Assembly (NCBI GenBank): GCA_900128585.1
Contig: LT642847.1
Coordinates: forward strand, 1 to 10,098
Length of the DNA stretch: 10,098 bases
Direction of reading: 5' to 3'
Source of the DNA: Stramenopiles sp. TOSAG23-3
Lineage: Eukaryota > Sar
Shown: piece by piece, positions 6,754-10,098 of the stretch
How the letters are laid out: the number at the start of each line of letters is the position of its first letter
How positions within the stretch are numbered: position 1 is the first letter of the stretch
Notes under the pieces: generated by a model
The model's database searches: none
What the model was told of the DNA's origin: nothing
Seen by the model: only the letters and a program-made list of their open reading frames with translations
Program-made: the position numbers and the translations under genes

Positions 6754-7521
6754 TTACTCAGCCTTTTCTTTGCATTCCGCTCGAACTCGGTTGAAGAGCA
6801 TGTACCCTGGAACAATGGCCCAGATCCAATTGATCAATACCCCAAAGTAAACGAAGAACAGATTGAATGGTGTAAACGGCGGGTGGCATTCAGCAACGCC
6901 CATCGGGTGCATATTCAGACACCCGTTCAGCATGTCTGGAACGACAAACAGCACTGCGCCATATGCCGCCATGGTCAGCACAATGACTTCTAAGCTTTTG
7001 TGCCACGTGGTACCGTTGGAAATCGAGACGGCAGTGAGGAAAGACATCCAAGAATACAGGAACAGCTCCATGGCGTTGAGTGTCTTGGCCAGGTTTGCTT
7101 CGTACGCAGATGGGCCTCCAGGCTGGTCAATCAAATGCCTTCGATAACGGCGATCAATCATTTGGTACCCTTCCTTGTGCAACAGGGGCATGAAGCCGTA
7201 CTCCGAAAAGGCGCCATTCAGACCGTCCATGATCACGTAGATTAGTATGGAGTTCCACAAGTGCCAGTTGCAGCACAGGCTTTCCGACCTGGACAGAGTT
7301 TTCTTGGAGTCCTTTGTCATGTGACGAAACAATAAAAACATGGCTACACCGACCAACACGGCGGGGTCAAGCAGGTATTTTGTCACCACCTCCATAGAAG
7401 GGACTTTCAAATTTATGGAGTGGCTCTTTTCATCTGCCGATACAAATAGAATAGAAATGAACGACCCAAACAGGAAGTTTAAGGTTGGATCAAATACATT
7501 GTACAGATTCTTAGGGGCCAT
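6754..7521 (-). CDS. EXPERA-domain membrane protein, emopamil-binding-protein (sterol delta8-delta7 isomerase) family
   Basis: The protein has 255 residues from ATG 7521 (gcacgATGGCc) to TAA. It has several hydrophobic segments, roughly at 13-28, 53-68, 87-104, 152-168, 177-198 and 218-244. Family likeness is clearest in DRRY (123-126), ME (151-152), the TM run ending VVPDMLNG and NWIWAIVPG (231-239), which matches the N-x-x-W...PG of EBP. EBP isomerises the sterol B-ring double bond in the ER; EXPERA relatives (EBPL, TMEM97, TM6SF) bind sterols or lipids without that reaction. By alignment from memory, the EBP catalytic His and first Glu fall on Tyr95 and Asp99, while Glu152, Asn231 and Trp234 are kept, so isomerase activity is doubtful. 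The C-terminus KEKAE fits the KxKxx ER-retrieval signal. It diverges from the glucosidase II beta gene. Confidence 0.8.
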   Translation of the reverse strand: MAPKNLYNVFDPTLNFLFGSFISILFVSADEKSHSINLKVPSMEVVTKYLLDPAVLVGVAMFLLFRHMTKDSKKTLSRSESLCCNWHLWNSILIYVIMDGLNGAFSEYGFMPLLHKEGYQMIDRRYRRHLIDQPGGPSAYEANLAKTLNAMELFLYSWMSFLTAVSISNGTTWHKSLEVIVLTMAAYGAVLFVVPDMLNGCLNMHPMGVAECHPPFTPFNLFFVYFGVLINWIWAIVPGYMLFNRVRAECKEKAE

Positions 7522-8193
7522 CGTGCGCTTGCTTCAGTATATTTTTTTAACGGGGGGGATAAGTGGTGCGTAAAAAAAACACTTCCTCTTTCGACTAGGC
7601 GTATATCCGATATTCTGGACGCAATAAAATTTGTATTTTTCTTCCAACTCAAACAACAGATATTTTTTATCAAACACAGACTCATCAAAAAAAATTCAAA
7701 AAAAAAAAAAAAAAGAGGAGAAGTAAGAAGAAGATTATGATAAATATACAACAAGAAGCAAGAAGAAGCAAGAAGAAGAAGAAGACCAACAAGAAGGAAG
7801 AATGAGTGATGATGAATGATGAAAATGAAGAAGAGAAGAAGAATGATGATGAATGATGAAGAAAGAAAATTAAGAAGGAAGAAGAAGAAGGAATGAATGA
7901 CCACCACGAAAAACTTTTTTAATTAAAGATAAAAATATTTTTCCCCCACCAATAAATGAAAAGAAAAATTAGTATCCATTTCCAATACAGACACACCAAC
8001 GGAGTGAGTAAGATTTTAAGAAGAAGAATTGCGTTTGAGTGGTGTTGGAGAGAATACTTTTCCACCCTTCCGTTCAACGCATATTATAGTTATTCTTTTG
8101 CAAGACTGCTTAGCTGTGAAAATAGACGGGCCTTTCATTGGTGGCCGTGGTCACTTTGTCACTTTGCTGCCGCCACGCGTTGTATTTGCTTAA
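7522..8193. other. Divergent promoter region with a purine-rich GAA/GATGAA tract
   Basis: This is the shared upstream region of the EXPERA gene (-) and glucosidase II beta (+). Bases 7698-7901 on the + strand are almost all purine plus T, built of GAA and GATGAATGAT units; a 17-base unit is repeated exactly at 7807-7823 and 7844-7860. A15-A16-type homopolymers precede it. Closer to the glucosidase gene an inverted CCAAT (ATTGG, 8137-8141) lies 53 bases before the ATG. An ORF from 7956 in another frame overlaps the real start and is rejected. Confidence 0.6.
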
Positions 8194-9993
8194 ATGCCTC
8201 TAGGAAAATCTATTGGTTTATTTCAAAAATCACGCAGTGCGTTGATCGTACGTTCTACGCTCATATTGTGCTGTCTAATAGTGTTGGTGAAAGACCATTC
8301 GGCAGCAGCCGTACGGGGTGTTCCGCCCTTGTCCAGTGCTGGGGGCAGGAACGATTTAGCCGCGGAGAAGTACAAAGATACCGACAATTTTTATTGCTAT
8401 TTTGCAGATGGAACGCCCAGTAACGGTGTGGTTGCAGATGCTTCGCCACAGCAGTTACCGAGCAGTAGAATAAACGACGACTACTGCGACTGCCTGGACG
8501 GAACCGACGAACCGGGGACGTCTGCGTGTTCTCATGTCCCGTCCTTACATTTTTTTTGCTCGAACGACCCATCGAACACGCTATACATTCATTCCAGTCG
8601 CGTAAACGACGGCGTTTGTGACTGTTGCGACGGGGAAGATGAGCAGCACGGGAACCGTGGTGCTGTGTCTATTTGTCCCGATACCTGCAAAGAACGGGCA
8701 CTCTTGCTCTTAAGGGACAAGCAGGACTTGGCAGAGCAGTTCCGGAGGGGGTTAAAGGAAAAATCAGCATTTTTGTCGCAAGCTGAGGAGCTAGTAAACG
8801 AGCGCATCGTTCGCAAACGATCGCTGGAGACGAAGCAGTCGTCCCTTGAACGGGCCTTGCCGTTTCTCCAGTCGTTGGTCGAGGTGAAAGAAGCGAAAGA
8901 GGAAGACTACAGGTCGCAACTTTCCTGGAGGGTGGACAAGCACTACGTTGACACCATTGGCTTGGTGCGCTTTGACGTTGAGTTTTTGATGGAAATAGTG
9001 CTCCCAAACGTTTGTATAAATGGGGGCAGCACAGCCGTTGAAATGCTGAAGAAGAATTTTCCAATTTATGAGCCGGGAAAAAACAAAGGGAAAGTAATAA
9101 ATATCGTGGAATTGTCCACTGCATTTAGAGAGAAAGTGGGAAAGGGCGGATCTGGGGGAAATAATGAGGAAGAGCAAGCGGAAACAGACGAAATAGGCTT
9201 CCAGCTAGTTGGAAACATAACCACAGCTTCAAGATGGGCGCAGCACGCGCCCAGTCTTCTCTCTCGGTCGAAGCAGAAAAAAATAGCCCATACAATTTTT
9301 CTGGTCGCCAACGCCACGGACACCCTGGAGTATTTGGCGACCCTGGCGTTCGAAGAGTGGGCGAAACGAAAGAGCAAAGAGCAGATGGATACTTCCGGTA
9401 TATTGTCCGAAGGCGAGGAGAAGGAAGTAGAAGAACGGGCCAAGCGTTTGACTGAATTTGTCAACACGGAGCGCAAATCAATACGCGAGCAAGTTCGAAT
9501 GGCAGAGCCTGCGCAACAGCGGTTTTTTCACGCCTCGAGCGCCCTGCAAGACACCCGCGAAGAGATTCAGCTCGTTAAAAAACAAGAAACCATGGGGTTT
9601 GGGGCGAACAACAGCTTCCTTCCCCTTATGGGCGAGTGTTTTCCTCATAACGTGGGAAAGTACACGTACAAAATATGCATGTTTGAGAACGCCCAACAAG
9701 ACCACACAAGCCTGGGAAAGTTCGATTACTTTAAACACGAATTGGCGGAGCAAGGGGAAGTCGCAGAAATGAAGTTTACGGGCGGCCAGGGTTGCCCTGG
9801 TGGACAATCTCGTGAAATGCTCGTGCGATTCAGCTGCGGGGAATCGAACGTATTCAAGAAAGTGGAAGAACCCTCCCCTTGCTCTTACGAAGCACAATTC
9901 ATCACGCCTGCTCTGTGCGGGGAGAAAGAGGAAAGGTTTGTCAATGATGTCGACACCGAGTTTGCTAAAATTGACGGTATGGGGGAGGGTTAA
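8194..9993 (+). CDS. PRKCSH: Glucosidase II beta subunit (ER lectin/regulatory subunit)
   Basis: The protein has 599 residues from ATG 8194. An N-terminal hydrophobic signal lies at about 16-33. The PRKCSH-like region follows, with two LDL-receptor-class-A-like repeats: DDYCDCLDGTDEPG (95-108) and NDGVCDCCDGEDE (138-150), Cys-rich with Ca-binding acids. Coiled-coil stretches (about 165-240 and 400-465) flank a less conserved middle with an acidic patch (323-333). The C-terminal MRH (mannose-6-phosphate receptor homology) domain begins near GECFPHNVGKYTYKICMFE (480-498) and continues through SREMLVRFSCGE (539-550) and EEPSPCSYEAQFITPALC (558-575), carrying the R-E-Y type mannose-binding residues. 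It holds the catalytic alpha subunit in the ER and recognises N-glycan mannose while the two inner glucoses are trimmed. Sequons occur at N341, N373 and N472. Unusually, it ends KIDGMGEG with no HDEL/KDEL. Confidence 0.95.
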   Translation: MPLGKSIGLFQKSRSALIVRSTLILCCLIVLVKDHSAAAVRGVPPLSSAGGRNDLAAEKYKDTDNFYCYFADGTPSNGVVADASPQQLPSSRINDDYCDCLDGTDEPGTSACSHVPSLHFFCSNDPSNTLYIHSSRVNDGVCDCCDGEDEQHGNRGAVSICPDTCKERALLLLRDKQDLAEQFRRGLKEKSAFLSQAEELVNERIVRKRSLETKQSSLERALPFLQSLVEVKEAKEEDYRSQLSWRVDKHYVDTIGLVRFDVEFLMEIVLPNVCINGGSTAVEMLKKNFPIYEPGKNKGKVINIVELSTAFREKVGKGGSGGNNEEEQAETDEIGFQLVGNITTASRWAQHAPSLLSRSKQKKIAHTIFLVANATDTLEYLATLAFEEWAKRKSKEQMDTSGILSEGEEKEVEERAKRLTEFVNTERKSIREQVRMAEPAQQRFFHASSALQDTREEIQLVKKQETMGFGANNSFLPLMGECFPHNVGKYTYKICMFENAQQDHTSLGKFDYFKHELAEQGEVAEMKFTGGQGCPGGQSREMLVRFSCGESNVFKKVEEPSPCSYEAQFITPALCGEKEERFVNDVDTEFAKIDGMGEG

Positions 9994-10098
9994 GGCAGAG
10001 AGTGCGTGCGTGCAAGAATTTACAAGAAAAATTTGGCTGTTATTTTTTATAGTAATTAAAATTAAAGAAAAAAAGAAGGTGTCAGTTCAAGAACAATG
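9994..10098 (+). other. 3' flank of glucosidase II beta; possible next start at the window end
   Basis: AT-rich sequence after the stop that includes the shared 3' motif. The last three bases (10096-10098) are ATG in the context gaacaATG and could begin a following gene, but nothing beyond is visible. Confidence 0.3.
10021..10063 (+). promoter_or_regulatory. Shared 3' motif, copy after glucosidase II beta
   Basis: TTGGCTGTTATTT at 10033-10045, preceded by TACAAGAAAAAT and followed, a few T/A later, by AGTAATTAAAATT. It begins 39 bases after the stop. Flanks match the Sec14 copy closely (TACAAGAAAA on the left, AGTAATTAAA on the right), with small insertions. Confidence 0.6.

Noticed and set aside
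7479-7907. Minus-strand ORF of Phe/Leu/Ile/Ser strings
   Set aside because: It is a by-product of the purine tract read in reverse and overlaps the true EXPERA start.
7956-8423. + strand ORF overlapping the glucosidase II beta start
   Set aside because: It overlaps the recognised gene by 230 bases in another frame and its sequence is unlike a folded protein; its upstream part is probably 5' leader.
1-10098. Insertion sequences, transposons, CRISPR arrays or viral genes
   Set aside because: No transposase, terminal repeats with target duplication, spaced repeats or viral proteins seen; all recognisable proteins are cellular.

Overview
The window looks like a stretch of nuclear genome from a gene-dense, intron-poor, single-celled eukaryote. 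The evidence is intron-free ORFs of several hundred codons, ATG starts in good eukaryotic context (e.g. aaaagATGGCt at 3190, gcacgATGGCc on the minus strand at 7521), no Shine-Dalgarno pattern, standard TAA/TGA stops, GC-richer coding blocks separated by very AT-rich low-complexity spacers, and three recognisable eukaryote-only endomembrane proteins. The lineage cannot be named from this window; a microbial alga or a stramenopile-like protist would fit, but that is a guess.

Layout. (1) Bases 1-79 are a perfect reverse-complement copy of part of the Sec14 gene found at 3326-3404, cut off by the window edge. (2) 87-1764 (+) encodes a long, acidic, Ser-rich, mostly disordered protein with three tandem 26-residue repeats. 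Its only good ATG is in another frame, separated from the main ORF by a run of eight G, so a one-base indel is likely. (3) 1879-2292 (-) encodes a small unrecognised protein, convergent with (2). (4) A low-complexity spacer is followed by a Sec14-like CRAL-TRIO plus GOLD protein at 3190-4419 (+). (5) A 1.4 kb gene-free spacer holds two telomere-like AACCCTAA sites and two inverted-repeat structures. (6) 5850-6227 (+) encodes a small protein with a signal peptide and possibly a frameshifted end. (7) 6754-7521 (-) encodes an EXPERA/emopamil-binding-protein-like membrane protein. (8) A purine-rich divergent promoter region leads to glucosidase II beta subunit at 8194-9993 (+).

Three of the six genes point to the ER/secretory membrane system: glucosidase II beta (N-glycan trimming and glycoprotein quality control), an EXPERA protein with a dilysine ER-retrieval tail, and a Sec14/GOLD lipid-transfer-type protein. 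A fourth has a signal peptide. They lie on both strands and are probably separate transcription units, so this shared location need not mean a joint pathway.

The most interesting shared signal is outside the coding sequence. The three conserved genes (Sec14-GOLD, EXPERA, glucosidase II beta) each carry, on their own sense strand and 39 to 143 bases after the stop, the same 13-mer TTGGCTGTTATTT with similar A-rich and TAATTAA-type flanks. This looks like a lineage-specific 3'-end or 3'-UTR element.
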